A stretch of 64,000 bases of DNA, taken from Pseudomonas baetica. Its GTDB lineage: Bacteria > Pseudomonadota > Gammaproteobacteria > Pseudomonadales > Pseudomonadaceae. A program made the translations under genes and the position numbers. Position 1 is the first letter of the stretch, and the number at the start of each line of letters is the position of its first letter. The notes under the pieces were generated by a model, which saw only the letters and a list, made by a program, of their open reading frames with translations, was not told the origin of the DNA and made no database searches. This document shows, one piece after another, positions 55,223-64,000 of the stretch. The stretch spans positions 2,170,001 to 2,234,000 of the forward strand of contig NZ_PHHE01000001.1 in assembly GCF_002813455.1 (NCBI RefSeq), in the 5' to 3' direction.

Positions 55223-56151
55223 ACCGCGTTCCGGATTTCTCCTCGCAAGTGGCCGAACAGGCTGTGCACTGGCTGATGGAAATGCAGCAAGGCGCCTTCA
55301 CCGCGCGCCAGCAACAGGCGTTGCAGCAGTGGCTGGACGCCCACAGTGAACATCGCCGCGCCTGGGAACACATTCAGCGAGTCAACCAGCGCATGCGCGG
55401 TATTTTTTCGCCGCTGGCGCATGCGGTGCTGAATACACCGAAGTCCGGTAGCCGCCGTCAGGCGCTGAAGCTGCTGCTGATTCTTGGCGCCGGCTCCGCC
55501 GTCACCTGGGGCATGCGCGAGCACAACCCGTTGCCGTCGCTGCTCGCCGATTACCGCAGCCCGCTGGGTCAGCGACGCAAGATTGCGTTGGGGGCGGGCA
55601 GTCAGTTGCAACTCAACACGGCCAGTTCAGTGGATGTAGAGAGCGGGCAAGGATTGATCCGTTTGCTTGAAGGCGAAATCCTCCTGACCGCTGCCCAACC
55701 CTTCGAAATACGCACCGCGCAGGGGATTCTGAAAACCCCAGGCGCACGCCTGAACGTACGGCAGTTTGCTGATCGCACGCAGGTGGCGCTGTTCGAAGGT
55801 CGGGTTGAACTGACCGCCAATGGACGCGCGCCGATGTGGCTGCCCGTCGCCCGGCAACTGAGCTTCAGCTCGACGTCTGTCAGCGAAGCCGGACCTCTGG
55901 ACGCCAACAGCGGCGCCTGGGCCGAGGGCATGCTGGTGGCGGCGCACATGCGTCTGGGTGATTTCCTCGATGAGCTGGGACGCTACCGCCGCGGCCAGCT
56001 CAATTGCGACAAGAAGGTCGCCGATCTGCTGATCTCCGGGACTTATCCACTGGACGACAGCGAGCGAATCCTCGATCTGCTGGAAATCAGTTTGCCGGTG
56101 AAGGTGAGGCGTTTTACCCGTTATTGGGTCAGCGTCGAGGCGCGGGTGTAA
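55219..56151 (+). CDS. fecR: FecR-type regulator
   Basis: 310 aa, GTG start overlapping the fecI stop (GTGA). DUF4880 N-terminus (QVAEQAVHWLMEMQQGAFTA), one membrane helix (LKLLLILGAGSAVTWGM), FecR domain (RKIALGAGSQLQLNTASSVD) and a C-terminal STN-like end (LDLLEISLPVKVRRFTRYWV). It links the receptor FecA-like protein to its sigma factor. Confidence 0.92.
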   Translation: MNRVPDFSSQVAEQAVHWLMEMQQGAFTARQQQALQQWLDAHSEHRRAWEHIQRVNQRMRGIFSPLAHAVLNTPKSGSRRQALKLLLILGAGSAVTWGMREHNPLPSLLADYRSPLGQRRKIALGAGSQLQLNTASSVDVESGQGLIRLLEGEILLTAAQPFEIRTAQGILKTPGARLNVRQFADRTQVALFEGRVELTANGRAPMWLPVARQLSFSSTSVSEAGPLDANSGAWAEGMLVAAHMRLGDFLDELGRYRRGQLNCDKKVADLLISGTYPLDDSERILDLLEISLPVKVRRFTRYWVSVEARV

Positions 56152-56157
56152 CCGCAA

Positions 56158-56241
56158 GGTCAAAAGATCGCAGCCTGCGGCAGCTCCTACACGGGATTTG
56201 TGTACACCCTGTAGGAGCTGCCGCAGGCTGCGATCTTTTGC
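56158..56241. repeat. REP of the GATCGCAGCC/GCAGCTCCTAC type between fecR and the receptor gene
   Basis: CAAAAGATCGCAGCCTGCGG and its inverted copy form a 36-bp near-perfect stem. Both receptor genes in the window are separated from their fecR by a REP. Confidence 0.92.
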
Positions 56242-56328
56242 TCTTCAAAAAAAATGAGCCGTTTTTCAGATCTGGCGTGACAGAGAAGGAAAGCCCCCCT
56301 TGATTCAACCTTCTCAGGACCCTCCACC

Positions 56329-58662
56329 ATGCACCCCACCCGCCTCACGCCACTGGCCCGCAGCCTGCGCAACCTTGTCTTCGGCGCCAGCCTGAGTTTC
56401 GGCGCCCTGCCCGCCGCGCTGGCTGCCGACGCCAAGGCTTATCACATTGCGCCGTCGTCGCTGGAAAACGCCCTCAACCAGTTTGGCCGTGAAGCCGGGG
56501 TGCTGATCTCGTTCGGCTCGCAAGTCACCAGTGGCGTGCAAAGCCGCGGCCTGGAGGGCAGCTACACCACCGAGCAAGGTTTGAATGCATTGCTCGAAGG
56601 CACTGGCCTGCAAGCCCGCGCCGAGGGCGATAACGCCTTCAGCCTGCAACCGGCGGGTGACACAGCGCTTGAGCTGGACACCTCGAAAGTCGTCGGCGAC
56701 TGGCTCGGCGATGCGCAGCAAATCAACGTTTTCGAACACCCTGGCGCCCGGGACGTGATCCGCCGGGAAGACTTCGAACGCCAGGGCGCCACCCAGGCGC
56801 GCGACGTGCTCAACCGCATCCCCGGCGTCAACGCCCCGGAAAACAACGGCACCGGCAGCCACGACATGGCGCTGAACTTCGGCATTCGTGGTTTGAACCC
56901 GCGCCTGGCCGCACGCTCGACGGTGTTGATGGACGGCATCCCGGTGCCGTTCGCGCCCTATGGCCAACCGCAGTTGTCATTCGCGCCGATCAGCATGGGC
57001 AACATGGATGCGGTGGACGTGGTGCGCGGCGGTGGCGCGGTGCGTTACGGTCCGCAGAACGTCGGTGGCGTGGTCAACTTCGTGACCCGGGCGATTCCCG
57101 ACGAGCCGACGGTCAAGGGTGGTTTCCAGACCGAAACCAGCCCGTCGTCGAGCCACGATGGCTTCAAGACCAGCGCCAATCTGCTGGCCGGCGGCACCAA
57201 CGCCAACGGTCTGGGCGGCGCTTTGCTGTACTCCGGCACTCGCGGCGGCGACTGGCGTGAGCACAGCGACACCGAGATCGACGACCTGATCCTCAAGGGC
57301 AAATACCAGCTCGACGAGGCCAACAGTTTCAACGCCATGGCTCAGTATTACGAAGGCAAGGCTGACATGCCCGGCGGCTTGAACGTGGCTGATTACGATG
57401 CCGATCCGTACCAGTCGACGCGGCCGAAAGACCAGTTCTGGGGCCGGCGCACGATGTTCAATTTCGGTTACCGCTATCAGGAAGATCGCCGCGAGTTCAC
57501 CGCCAACACCTTCTTCACCAAAACCCTGCGCAGCGGTTATCTGGATCAGGGCAGCTTCCTGTCGCTGTCGCCACGCGAGTATTGGGTGCGCGGCTTCGAA
57601 ACCCGCTTCGCCCAGGGTTTCGACCTCGGCCCGACCAGCCATGAAGTCGGCGTCGGCTATCGCTACATCAACGAGGCGGGCCACGAACTGCGCTACCGCA
57701 CGCCGATTGCCAGCAATCAATACCCGACCACCGACAGCCGCAACGACCGCGATACGCGCGGCGGCACCGAAGCCAATGCGTTCTTCGTCGACGACCGCAT
57801 CGATATCGGCAAGTGGACGATCACCCCGGGCGTGCGCTACGAGATGATCGAATCGCAGCAGACCAACAACCTGACCAACGTCAAATACAAAGGCGACTAC
57901 AACACCGCGCTGCCGGCGTTAAACGTGCTGTATCACCTGACCGACAGTTGGAACCTGTACGCCAACACCGAGGGTTCGTTCGGCAGCGTGCAATACAGCC
58001 AGATGCCCAACCGCGTCACCAGCGGCGAAGTGAAACCGGAAAAAGCGCGCACCTGGGAACTCGGCACCCGTTACGACAACGGCGCGTTGCGCGCAGAGAT
58101 CGGCGCGTTTCTGATCAACTTCGACAACCAGTACGAAAGCAACCAGACCAACGATTCGGTGATCGCCCGTGGCGAAACCCGCCATCAAGGCATCGAGACC
58201 AGCGTCAACTATGCGCTGGACGACTTGAGCCCGGCGCTGGCCGGTTTCGATGTTTACGCCTCTTACGCCTACGTCGATGCGACCATCCGCGAAGACGGGC
58301 CGAACAAGGGCAATCGCGTGCCGTTCTCCTCAAAACACAAAGGCACGATTGGCGTCGGTTACACCGAGGGGCCGTGGAAACTCAATTTCGATAGCAGCTT
58401 CCAGAGCGACCAGTTCGCCGACAACGCCAACACGTCGAAAGAAAGCGCCGACGGCAGCACCGGCAAGATCCCCGGCTACATGCTGTTCAGCAGTCGCGCG
58501 GGCTATGACTTCGGGCCGCAATTGTCGGATCTGAATGTGGCGGTGGGGGTGAAGAACATCTTCAACACGCAATACTTCACGCGTTCATTCGATGACAACA
58601 ACAAGGGCAAGTATGTCGGGGAACCGCGCACGGTTTATGTGCAGACTTCTGTAGCGTTCTGA
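56329..58662 (+). CDS. fecA: FecA-like TonB-dependent receptor
   Basis: 777 aa. Signal peptide (FGASLSFGALPAALAADA), STN domain (about 38-115, YHIAPSSLENALNQFGREAGVLISF), plug (about 135-250) with RDVLNRIPGVNAPENNGTGSHDMALNFGIRGL, and a barrel ending in QTSVAF. The order fecI-fecR-fecA and the plug motifs are those of ferric dicitrate transport, but other ferric chelates are possible. AGGACC upstream of the ATG is a weak ribosome site. Confidence 0.88.
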   Translation: MHPTRLTPLARSLRNLVFGASLSFGALPAALAADAKAYHIAPSSLENALNQFGREAGVLISFGSQVTSGVQSRGLEGSYTTEQGLNALLEGTGLQARAEGDNAFSLQPAGDTALELDTSKVVGDWLGDAQQINVFEHPGARDVIRREDFERQGATQARDVLNRIPGVNAPENNGTGSHDMALNFGIRGLNPRLAARSTVLMDGIPVPFAPYGQPQLSFAPISMGNMDAVDVVRGGGAVRYGPQNVGGVVNFVTRAIPDEPTVKGGFQTETSPSSSHDGFKTSANLLAGGTNANGLGGALLYSGTRGGDWREHSDTEIDDLILKGKYQLDEANSFNAMAQYYEGKADMPGGLNVADYDADPYQSTRPKDQFWGRRTMFNFGYRYQEDRREFTANTFFTKTLRSGYLDQGSFLSLSPREYWVRGFETRFAQGFDLGPTSHEVGVGYRYINEAGHELRYRTPIASNQYPTTDSRNDRDTRGGTEANAFFVDDRIDIGKWTITPGVRYEMIESQQTNNLTNVKYKGDYNTALPALNVLYHLTDSWNLYANTEGSFGSVQYSQMPNRVTSGEVKPEKARTWELGTRYDNGALRAEIGAFLINFDNQYESNQTNDSVIARGETRHQGIETSVNYALDDLSPALAGFDVYASYAYVDATIREDGPNKGNRVPFSSKHKGTIGVGYTEGPWKLNFDSSFQSDQFADNANTSKESADGSTGKIPGYMLFSSRAGYDFGPQLSDLNVAVGVKNIFNTQYFTRSFDDNNKGKYVGEPRTVYVQTSVAF

Positions 58663-58674
58663 GGATTGAGAAGC

Positions 58675-58886
58675 CCCTCACCCTAGCCCTCTCCCAAAGG
58701 GAGAGGGGACTGATCGTGGGATGCTTGCGAGGTACGCCGACCTGTACGTGCTGTGCCGAATCCATAATCGACTCGACCTGAAACCGCTTTGCCGAATCCA
58801 TAATCGACTCGGTCTGTCAGGTCGATGTACAACGCCAGACACCTCGGTCGGCCCCCTCTCCCTCTGGGAGAGGGCTGGGGTGAGGG
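58675..58886. repeat. palindromic MITE-like repeat, copy 1
   Basis: 212 bp. The ends are about 45-bp inverted repeats starting CCCTCACCC, each holding a palindrome CCCTCTCCC-NN-GGGAGAGGG. The middle contains GCCGAATCCATAATCGACTC twice (58756-58775 and 58790-58809). Related to 59293-59468 in the same orientation. Confidence 0.9.
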
Positions 58887-58935
58887 TTCTCGGCTACAGT
58901 GAAATATCAAACCAACTTCACAAGGATCGTGAAGC

Positions 58936-59304
58936 ATGCAAACCCGCTCCACCCTCGCCCAATTCGCCCGCCAGCTCCGCGTCAACCAAACCGATTGCGA
59001 ACACCTGCTCTGGCAAAAACTCCGCTCCCGCCAGATCGCCAATCTGAAATTTCGCCGGCAGTTTCCGTGTCCGCCTTACGTTCTGGATTTTTACTGTGCG
59101 GAGTTGAAATTGGCGATTGAGCTGGACGGTGGTCAGCACTTTGAAACGCAGGGACTGATTCATGATCAGCGCCGGACACGCTATCTGAATCAAAAGGGGA
59201 TTGAAATTGTGCGTTTCAGTAATCTCGAGGTGATCCAGCAGATGGACGATGTGCTGGAGCAGATCATAAGAATTGCAGCGAATCGAAAAATACCCTCACC
59301 CTAA
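58936..59304 (+). CDS. DUF559 (Vsr/restriction-endonuclease-like) protein
   Basis: 122 aa. Whole protein is a DUF559 domain of the PD-(D/E)XK nuclease superfamily: EHLLWQKLRSRQIANLKFRRQFP, then YVLDFYCAELKLAIELDGGQHF, with the D...ExD pattern of metal-dependent nucleases, and YLNQKGIEIVRFSNLEV, as in Vsr mismatch endonucleases. AAGGA lies 9 bp upstream. The last codons IPSP and the TAA stop come from the first bases of repeat copy 2. Function unproven; flanked by repeats on both sides. Confidence 0.88.
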   Translation: MQTRSTLAQFARQLRVNQTDCEHLLWQKLRSRQIANLKFRRQFPCPPYVLDFYCAELKLAIELDGGQHFETQGLIHDQRRTRYLNQKGIEIVRFSNLEVIQQMDDVLEQIIRIAANRKIPSP

Positions 59305-59468
59305 CCCTCTCCCAGAGGGAGAGGGGACTGACCGGGGGATGCTTGCGAGCTACGCCGACCTGATTCTGCTTTACCGAATCCATAATCGACTCGGTCTTTC
59401 AGGTCGATGTAACCCGCAACACACCTCGGTCGGCCCCCTCTCCCGGAGGGAGAGGGCTGGGGTGAGGG
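59293..59468. repeat. palindromic MITE-like repeat, copy 2
   Basis: 176 bp, same ends (CCCTCACCC... ...GGGTGAGGG) and inner palindromes as copy 1, one GAATCCATAATCGACTCGGT unit instead of two. Its left end contributes the last codons and stop of the DUF559 gene. Confidence 0.9.
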
Positions 59469-59510
59469 GGCGCTCTCTTATGCCCTGCGCAAATAACTCC
59501 ACAAACAAAA

Positions 59511-59534
59511 ACGGGCCTGCTTCCGCAGGCCCGT
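59511..59534 (-). terminator. terminator of the HPF/RaiA gene
   Basis: Perfect 10-bp stem ACGGGCCTGC / GCAGGCCCGT with a 4-nt loop; on the minus strand TTTTTGTTTG follows. It starts 30 bp past the stop codon. Confidence 0.88.
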
Positions 59535-59564
59535 TCTCATTGGGTGGCTTATGAAATCAGCGTA

Positions 59565-59969
59565 TCAACTGTTGATCGCTGCCTGTTCATTCTCAAGAAA
59601 TTCTTCCTCCAGCAGTGCGTCATTCGTCTTGCTGAATGGCACCACCGCAGCACGTGGTTTGCCGCGCAATTTGCCAAACAGGTGCTCCAGCGCGTGCTCC
59701 AGTTTTTCGGCTGCACCGTCGATCGCCTGTTCCAGCGAATCGGCTTTGTGGGTGACGGAAATCGGTTGATGGCCTTTTGGCCGCGCTTCCAGTTGGCAGC
59801 GCAAGTCATGAGGACCAGGTTTGTCGCCGTTCTCGTCGCTCAGGTGGACTTCGACACGGGTCAGGTCTTCTTCATAACGTTCGAGCGTGCTCTCAATGGT
59901 TGTACGTACCCACTCCTCCAGTCGTTGACTACTTTGAATATGGTTATCGCTGTTGACTTGGATTTGCAT
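59565..59969 (-). CDS. HPF/RaiA-family ribosome-associated factor
   Basis: 134 aa. The domain has the beta-alpha-beta-beta-beta-alpha pattern: MQIQVNSDNHIQSSQRLEEW, VEVHLSDENGDKPGPHDLRC, then VTHKADSLEQAIDGAAEKLEHAL. The C-terminal tail (RAAVVPFSKTNDALLEEEFL) is acidic and short, so it resembles the S30EA-domain proteins that bind the small ribosomal subunit and silence or protect ribosomes. This is not the hpf copy next to rpoN. AAGGGATG precedes the ATG. Confidence 0.85.
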   Translation of the reverse strand: MQIQVNSDNHIQSSQRLEEWVRTTIESTLERYEEDLTRVEVHLSDENGDKPGPHDLRCQLEARPKGHQPISVTHKADSLEQAIDGAAEKLEHALEHLFGKLRGKPRAAVVPFSKTNDALLEEEFLENEQAAINS

Positions 59970-60169
59970 AGTTCATCCCTTATTTCAGCTAGCTCGCGAG
60001 AGGCCGTAGACATATTTTCTTGACCTCTTGGTTACAACAATCGGCCCGACCGGCGAACATTTCAACCCCTGAAAAAAGATAAATATTCATTCGCAAAAAA
60101 AGCCGGACAACCGGGCACAGCGCTGGTAAGGTCGGGAGTTGGGTCGCCTGGTCGCCCTGCAAAATTCAC

Positions 60170-61117
60170 TCACAATTGCCCGTCGTTCAACGGGTGCAGA
60201 CTGCGAAAAATCCCCGCCTCCTCCACCAGCCAGTCATGCACCGCACGCACGCCCGGATGGCTCAACGCCCCCGGCGCATAGAGCAACACGTAGCGTTTGT
60301 GATTGGGCACCGACAGGCCGAACGGCACAATCAACGTGCCCCGCTCCAGTTCATCGTTGAGCAGCGTGCGTCGGGCAATCGCCACGCCCATGCCGGCGAT
60401 GGCGGCTTCGATGGTCAGGTGATTGCGATTGAACGTATGCCCGCGCCGCACATCGGCCCCTTCGAAGCCGATAGCGTTCAAATAGAATTCCCACTCCGCG
60501 TATTCATAACTGCCGCGCCAGGCGGTGATGTCGTGCAGCAACGGAAAATGCACCAGATCCGCCGGCCCGTGCAGCGGTGGGCGGCCACGCAACAGGCTCG
60601 GCGCGCAAACCGGGAAAATCTGTTCATCGAGCAAGGCTGTGGATAACAGTCCTGGATAGCTGCCGTCATTCAAGTCGATGGCCAGATCAAAATCGCCCTC
60701 GTGCAATGGCACGCTGCTGTCCTCAGCCACCAGTCGTAGCTGGATATCCGGATAACGCTGTTGCAGTCGCGGCAATCGTGGCGTCAACCACTTACTGAGG
60801 AACGAAGGAATCGACCGCACGCGCAGAATTCCGCTGATCATCCCCGCATCCAGTCGGCGCAATTCGGCGTCGATGCTGCCGTAGGCTTCGTTGACCGTCA
60901 TGGCCAGCCGCTGCCCTTCTGCACTTAACTCGACCCCGCGAGCGCGGCGGTGAAACAGGCGAAAACCGAGGCGCTCCTCCAACTGGCGGATTTGCTGGCT
61001 GACCGCGCCCGGCGTGATGTGCAGTTCTTCCGCGCAACGGGTGAAGGACAGGTGCCGCGCGGCACAGGAAAACACCTGCAGCCAGACGTAAGTCTGGGCA
61101 TGCAATTGACGACTCAT
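60170..61117 (-). CDS. LysR-type regulator (GcvA/DsdC-like) next to sdaA
   Basis: 315 aa. N-terminal HTH (WLQVFSCAARHLSFTRCAEELHITPGAVSQQIRQLEERLG), then an effector domain (LRVRSIPSFLSKWLTPRL; DFDLAIDLNDG; EAAIAGMGVAIARR). The SFLSKWL pattern is that of the GcvA group, whose members often control amino-acid catabolism. Divergent from sdaA with 136 bp between, so regulation by serine of sdaA and the transporter is likely but inferred. Confidence 0.9.
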   Translation of the reverse strand: MSRQLHAQTYVWLQVFSCAARHLSFTRCAEELHITPGAVSQQIRQLEERLGFRLFHRRARGVELSAEGQRLAMTVNEAYGSIDAELRRLDAGMISGILRVRSIPSFLSKWLTPRLPRLQQRYPDIQLRLVAEDSSVPLHEGDFDLAIDLNDGSYPGLLSTALLDEQIFPVCAPSLLRGRPPLHGPADLVHFPLLHDITAWRGSYEYAEWEFYLNAIGFEGADVRRGHTFNRNHLTIEAAIAGMGVAIARRTLLNDELERGTLIVPFGLSVPNHKRYVLLYAPGALSHPGVRAVHDWLVEEAGIFRSLHPLNDGQL

Positions 61118-61253
61118 CGTTTAGTCCTGCTAAAGGCTGTCTTAGGAAGTTTCGTTGGTCACTGAAGATCAAGGTGGGCAGTATCGCCGACATTGCGCTT
61201 GTCCTACAAAAAATGGCGGCGATTTCCTACTCCATTGCTTGTAAGGCTTTAGC

Positions 61254-62630
61254 ATGGCTATCAGTGTTTTCGATCTATTCAAAGTCGGCATCGGTCCGTC
61301 CAGTTCCCACACCGTAGGCCCTATGCGCGCCGCCGCGACTTTCGCCCAGGCGTTGATCGATCAACGGTTGTTGAACGATGTGCGCCGCGTTGAAATCCGT
61401 TTATACGGTTCGCTGTCGGCCACCGGCGTCGGCCACGCCACCGACCGCGCCACGGTCATGGGCCTGATGGGCGAATGGCCGGACAGCATCGATCCGTCGA
61501 CCATTGATCCGCGCATCCAGCAACTGCGCGAAAGCGGCCAACTGTCGCTGGCCGGTCAACGCTCGATTGCCTTCAACTGGCAAAGCGATCTGCTGCTACT
61601 CGACGAAAGCCTGCCCTACCACCCCAATGCCATGTCGCTGACAGCCTTTGGCGAAACCGCCGAGCTGTTTACACAAACGTACTACTCGGTCGGTGGTGGT
61701 TTCATCATCGAAGCGGCGGAGGCAGAGTCGGGCGTGGCCCCGAGCGGCGACGTGGTGTTGCCGTACGATTTTTCCAGCGCCGCCGAACTGCTGTCGCTGT
61801 GCAAAAAACACAATCTGCGGGTCAGCGAATTGATGATGGCCAATGAACGCGCATGGCGCACTGACGCACAAATTCGTCAGGGGCTGCTGCACATCTGGTC
61901 GGTGATGCGCGAATGCGTTGAACAAGGACTGCGCCACGAGGGCATTCTGCCCGGTGGTCTCAATGTGCCGCGCCGTGCCGCAAAACTGCACCGCAGCCTG
62001 TTGGAAATCGGCAAGCCGAATGTCATCAGCTCGACGCTGTCGGCCATGGAGTGGGTCAACCTGTTCGCCCTCGCCGTCAACGAGGAAAACGCCGCCGGTG
62101 GACGCATGGTCACTGCGCCGACCAACGGCGCGGCCGGGATCATTCCAGCGGTTCTGCACTACTACATGAAATTCAATCCGGACGCGTCCGACGACGACGT
62201 CGTCGCGTTCTTCATGGGCGCTGCGGCGGTCGGCATTCTGTGTAAGAAGAATGCCTCGATCTCCGGCGCCGAAGTCGGCTGTCAGGGCGAAGTCGGCTCA
62301 GCCTGCGCAATGGCGGCCGCAGGCCTTGCCGAAGTGCTCGGCGCCACCCCGGAACAACTGGAAAACGCCGCCGAAATCGGCCTGGAACACAACCTCGGCC
62401 TGACCTGCGACCCGGTCGGCGGGTTGGTTCAAGTGCCGTGCATCGAGCGCAACGCCATCGCCGCCGTGAAAGCGATCAACGCGACACAGATGGCCCTGCG
62501 CGGCGACGGCAACCACTTCATCTCCCTCGACCGGGTGATCCGCACCATGCGCGATACCGGCGCCGACATGCACGACAAATACAAAGAAACTTCACGGGGC
62601 GGCCTGGCTGTCAGCTGGGTGGAGTGCTGA
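61254..62630 (+). CDS. sdaA: L-serine ammonia-lyase (Fe-S, single chain)
   Basis: 458 aa. Deaminates L-serine to pyruvate and ammonia. Signature blocks: [19 protein letters not shown] at residues 9-27, [24 protein letters not shown] [20 protein letters not shown], and the cysteines of the iron-sulfur site in [20 protein letters not shown] and [25 protein letters not shown]-type start; the ATG is 136 bp from the divergent LysR gene. Forms an operon with the transporter that follows. Confidence 0.96.
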   Translation: MAISVFDLFKVGIGPSSSHTVGPMRAAATFAQALIDQRLLNDVRRVEIRLYGSLSATGVGHATDRATVMGLMGEWPDSIDPSTIDPRIQQLRESGQLSLAGQRSIAFNWQSDLLLLDESLPYHPNAMSLTAFGETAELFTQTYYSVGGGFIIEAAEAESGVAPSGDVVLPYDFSSAAELLSLCKKHNLRVSELMMANERAWRTDAQIRQGLLHIWSVMRECVEQGLRHEGILPGGLNVPRRAAKLHRSLLEIGKPNVISSTLSAMEWVNLFALAVNEENAAGGRMVTAPTNGAAGIIPAVLHYYMKFNPDASDDDVVAFFMGAAAVGILCKKNASISGAEVGCQGEVGSACAMAAAGLAEVLGATPEQLENAAEIGLEHNLGLTCDPVGGLVQVPCIERNAIAAVKAINATQMALRGDGNHFISLDRVIRTMRDTGADMHDKYKETSRGGLAVSWVEC

Positions 62631-62693
62631 GGAGCATTCCCCGACCGTCCGCAATACGTGAGCCCGAGCAAGAATAATAACGAGGCGATACCG

Positions 62694-63995
62694 ATGACCG
62701 ATGTACGTACACCTGCTGCCGAAAACCTCGCTGTAGATCTGGCACGCAACGCAGAAACTGCCCACAAGGGCTGGAGCAAATTCGACACCACCTGGATGCT
62801 CGGGTTGTACGGCACCGCCATCGGTGCCGGTACGTTGTTCCTGCCAATCAACGCTGGCGTTGGTGGTTTCTGGCCGTTGTTGATTCTCGCCGTGCTGGCA
62901 TTCCCGATGACGTACTTCGCTCACCGTGGGCTGACCCGTTTTGTCTTGTCCGGCCGTTCCGGCGACATCACTGAAGTGGTCGAAGAGCACTTCGGCATCG
63001 GTGCCGGCAAGCTGATCACGCTGCTGTATTTCTTCGCGATCTTCCCGATCCTGCTGGTGTACAGCGTGGCGCTGACCAACACCTTGAGCAGTTTTCTCGA
63101 ACATCAATTGCACATCGCCCCGCCGCCACGGGCGATTCTCTCACTGGCGTTGATTCTCGGCCTGATGGCGATCGTGCGTTGCGGCCAGACCGTGATCGTC
63201 AAAGCCATGAGCGTGCTGGTTTATCCGTTTGTCGCTGCGTTGCTGCTGCTCGCCCTCAGCCTGATTCCGAACTGGAACGGCGCTTTCTTCGCCAGCGCTC
63301 AAGAGGCAATGCCGATGTCGGTGTTCCTCAAGACGATGTGGCTGGCGATTCCGGTGATGGTGTTCTCGTTCAACCATTCGCCGATCATTTCGGCCTTCGC
63401 GGTTGACCAGAAACAACGCTACGGCGACCAGGCCGAACGCAAGAGCAGCGGCATCCTCGCCATGGCCCACGGCATGATGGTGATCACGGTGATGTTTTTC
63501 TGCTTCAGTTGCGTGCTGGCGCTGTCGCCGGCGGATCTGGCGGCCGCAAAGGCGCAGAACATCTCGATCCTGTCGTACCTGGCCAACCACTTCCAGACCC
63601 CGGTCATCGCCTATGCCGCACCGCTGATTGCGCTGGTGGCAATCACCAAATCCTTCCTCGGCCATTACATCGGCGCCAGCGAAGGCTTTCAAGGCATGAT
63701 CGCTAAAAGCCTGCGCAGCCGTGGCCGGGTAATGTCGGCGAGCTGGCTGAACCGTGCGACCGCGCTGTTCATGATCCTCAGTTGCTGGGCCGTGGCCACT
63801 TTCAATCCAAGCATTCTCGGCATGATCGAAACCCTCGGCGGCCCGGTGATCGCCTGCCTGCTGTTCCTGATGCCGATGTACGCCATCCGCCGCGTGCCGG
63901 CCTTGCGCCAGTATTCTGGCCAGGCATCCAATGTGTTCGTGGTGCTGATCGGCCTGATTGCACTGTCTGCGATCATCTACTCGTTCCTGCCCTGA
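62694..63995 (+). CDS. serine (HAAAP family) transporter, SdaC-like
   Basis: 433 aa from ATG 62694 with GAGG 8 bp upstream. Eleven predicted membrane helices; family stretch MLGLYGTAIGAGTLFLPINAGVGGFWPLL in helix 1. Hydroxy/aromatic amino-acid permease group, proton-coupled serine (or threonine) uptake. 63 bp after sdaA, so substrate uptake and breakdown are coordinated. The stop codon is 5 bp from the window's end. Confidence 0.93.
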   Translation: MTDVRTPAAENLAVDLARNAETAHKGWSKFDTTWMLGLYGTAIGAGTLFLPINAGVGGFWPLLILAVLAFPMTYFAHRGLTRFVLSGRSGDITEVVEEHFGIGAGKLITLLYFFAIFPILLVYSVALTNTLSSFLEHQLHIAPPPRAILSLALILGLMAIVRCGQTVIVKAMSVLVYPFVAALLLLALSLIPNWNGAFFASAQEAMPMSVFLKTMWLAIPVMVFSFNHSPIISAFAVDQKQRYGDQAERKSSGILAMAHGMMVITVMFFCFSCVLALSPADLAAAKAQNISILSYLANHFQTPVIAYAAPLIALVAITKSFLGHYIGASEGFQGMIAKSLRSRGRVMSASWLNRATALFMILSCWAVATFNPSILGMIETLGGPVIACLLFLMPMYAIRRVPALRQYSGQASNVFVVLIGLIALSAIIYSFLP

Positions 63996-64000
63996 AAACG

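Noticed and set aside
59565..59969. Naming the ribosome factor as the main hpf gene
   Set aside because: The usual rpoN neighbourhood is absent and the C-terminal tail differs, so only the family is called.

Overview
The window is chromosomal DNA of a Pseudomonas, most likely of the P. fluorescens group. The evidence is the high GC content with GC-ending codons, the complete alginate operon in its Pseudomonas order, DUF6124 and FecI/FecR/TonB-receptor cassettes, and many REP palindromes (GTGGGAGCGRGCYTGCTCGCGAA and GATCGCAGCCTNCGGCAGCTCCTAC types) between genes. No tRNA, rRNA, CRISPR array or prophage was seen.

1-5.7 kb is core genome: the start of a periplasmic amino-acid-binding protein, moaCDE for molybdopterin synthesis, a PIN-PhoH ATPase, a secreted polysaccharide deacetylase and yaaA. 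5.7-23.2 kb is an 810-bp AT-rich leader with a probable AlgU promoter, then algD-alg8-alg44-algK-algE-algG-algX-algL-algI-algJ-algF-algA, closed by a strong terminator. These genes make GDP-mannuronate (AlgA, AlgD), polymerise it under c-di-GMP control (Alg8, Alg44), epimerise, acetylate and trim it in the periplasm (AlgG, AlgIJFX, AlgL) and export it (AlgK, AlgE). REP palindromes interrupt the operon three times, one of them inside the 5' coding part of algK.

23.3-30.9 kb holds a small membrane protein, a short-chain dehydrogenase and an efflux operon (NodT-like lipoprotein, FUSC pump, DUF1656, HlyD adaptor) with a divergent LysR regulator. 30.9-44.4 kb is a worn, insertion-rich stretch: an intact IS3 element, a nitrilase remnant, a manganese-riboswitch/mntP unit with an in-frame stop, a sulfatase/membrane protein/sialidase-like cluster whose sialidase gene has a stop after its signal peptide, a cytochrome b561-PepSY pair facing a QseBC/PmrAB-type two-component system, an IS110 element sitting in a REP, a DUF6124 gene with a structured leader, and a large structured dispersed repeat split by a 439-bp mini-IS4.

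44.4-48.0 kb has a 2-hydroxyacid dehydrogenase, a DUF2165 membrane protein and a divergent EamA exporter/AraC regulator pair. 48.1-58.7 kb contains two back-to-back iron-uptake signalling units (sigma factor, FecR, TonB receptor) diverging from a Fur-box region; one also carries DUF3649, PepSY-TM and DUF3325 genes. 58.7-59.5 kb is a DUF559 nuclease-like gene bracketed by two copies of a palindromic mobile-looking repeat, one of which supplies its stop codon. 59.5-64 kb is an HPF/RaiA-family ribosome factor, a LysR regulator, L-serine dehydratase and a serine transporter.
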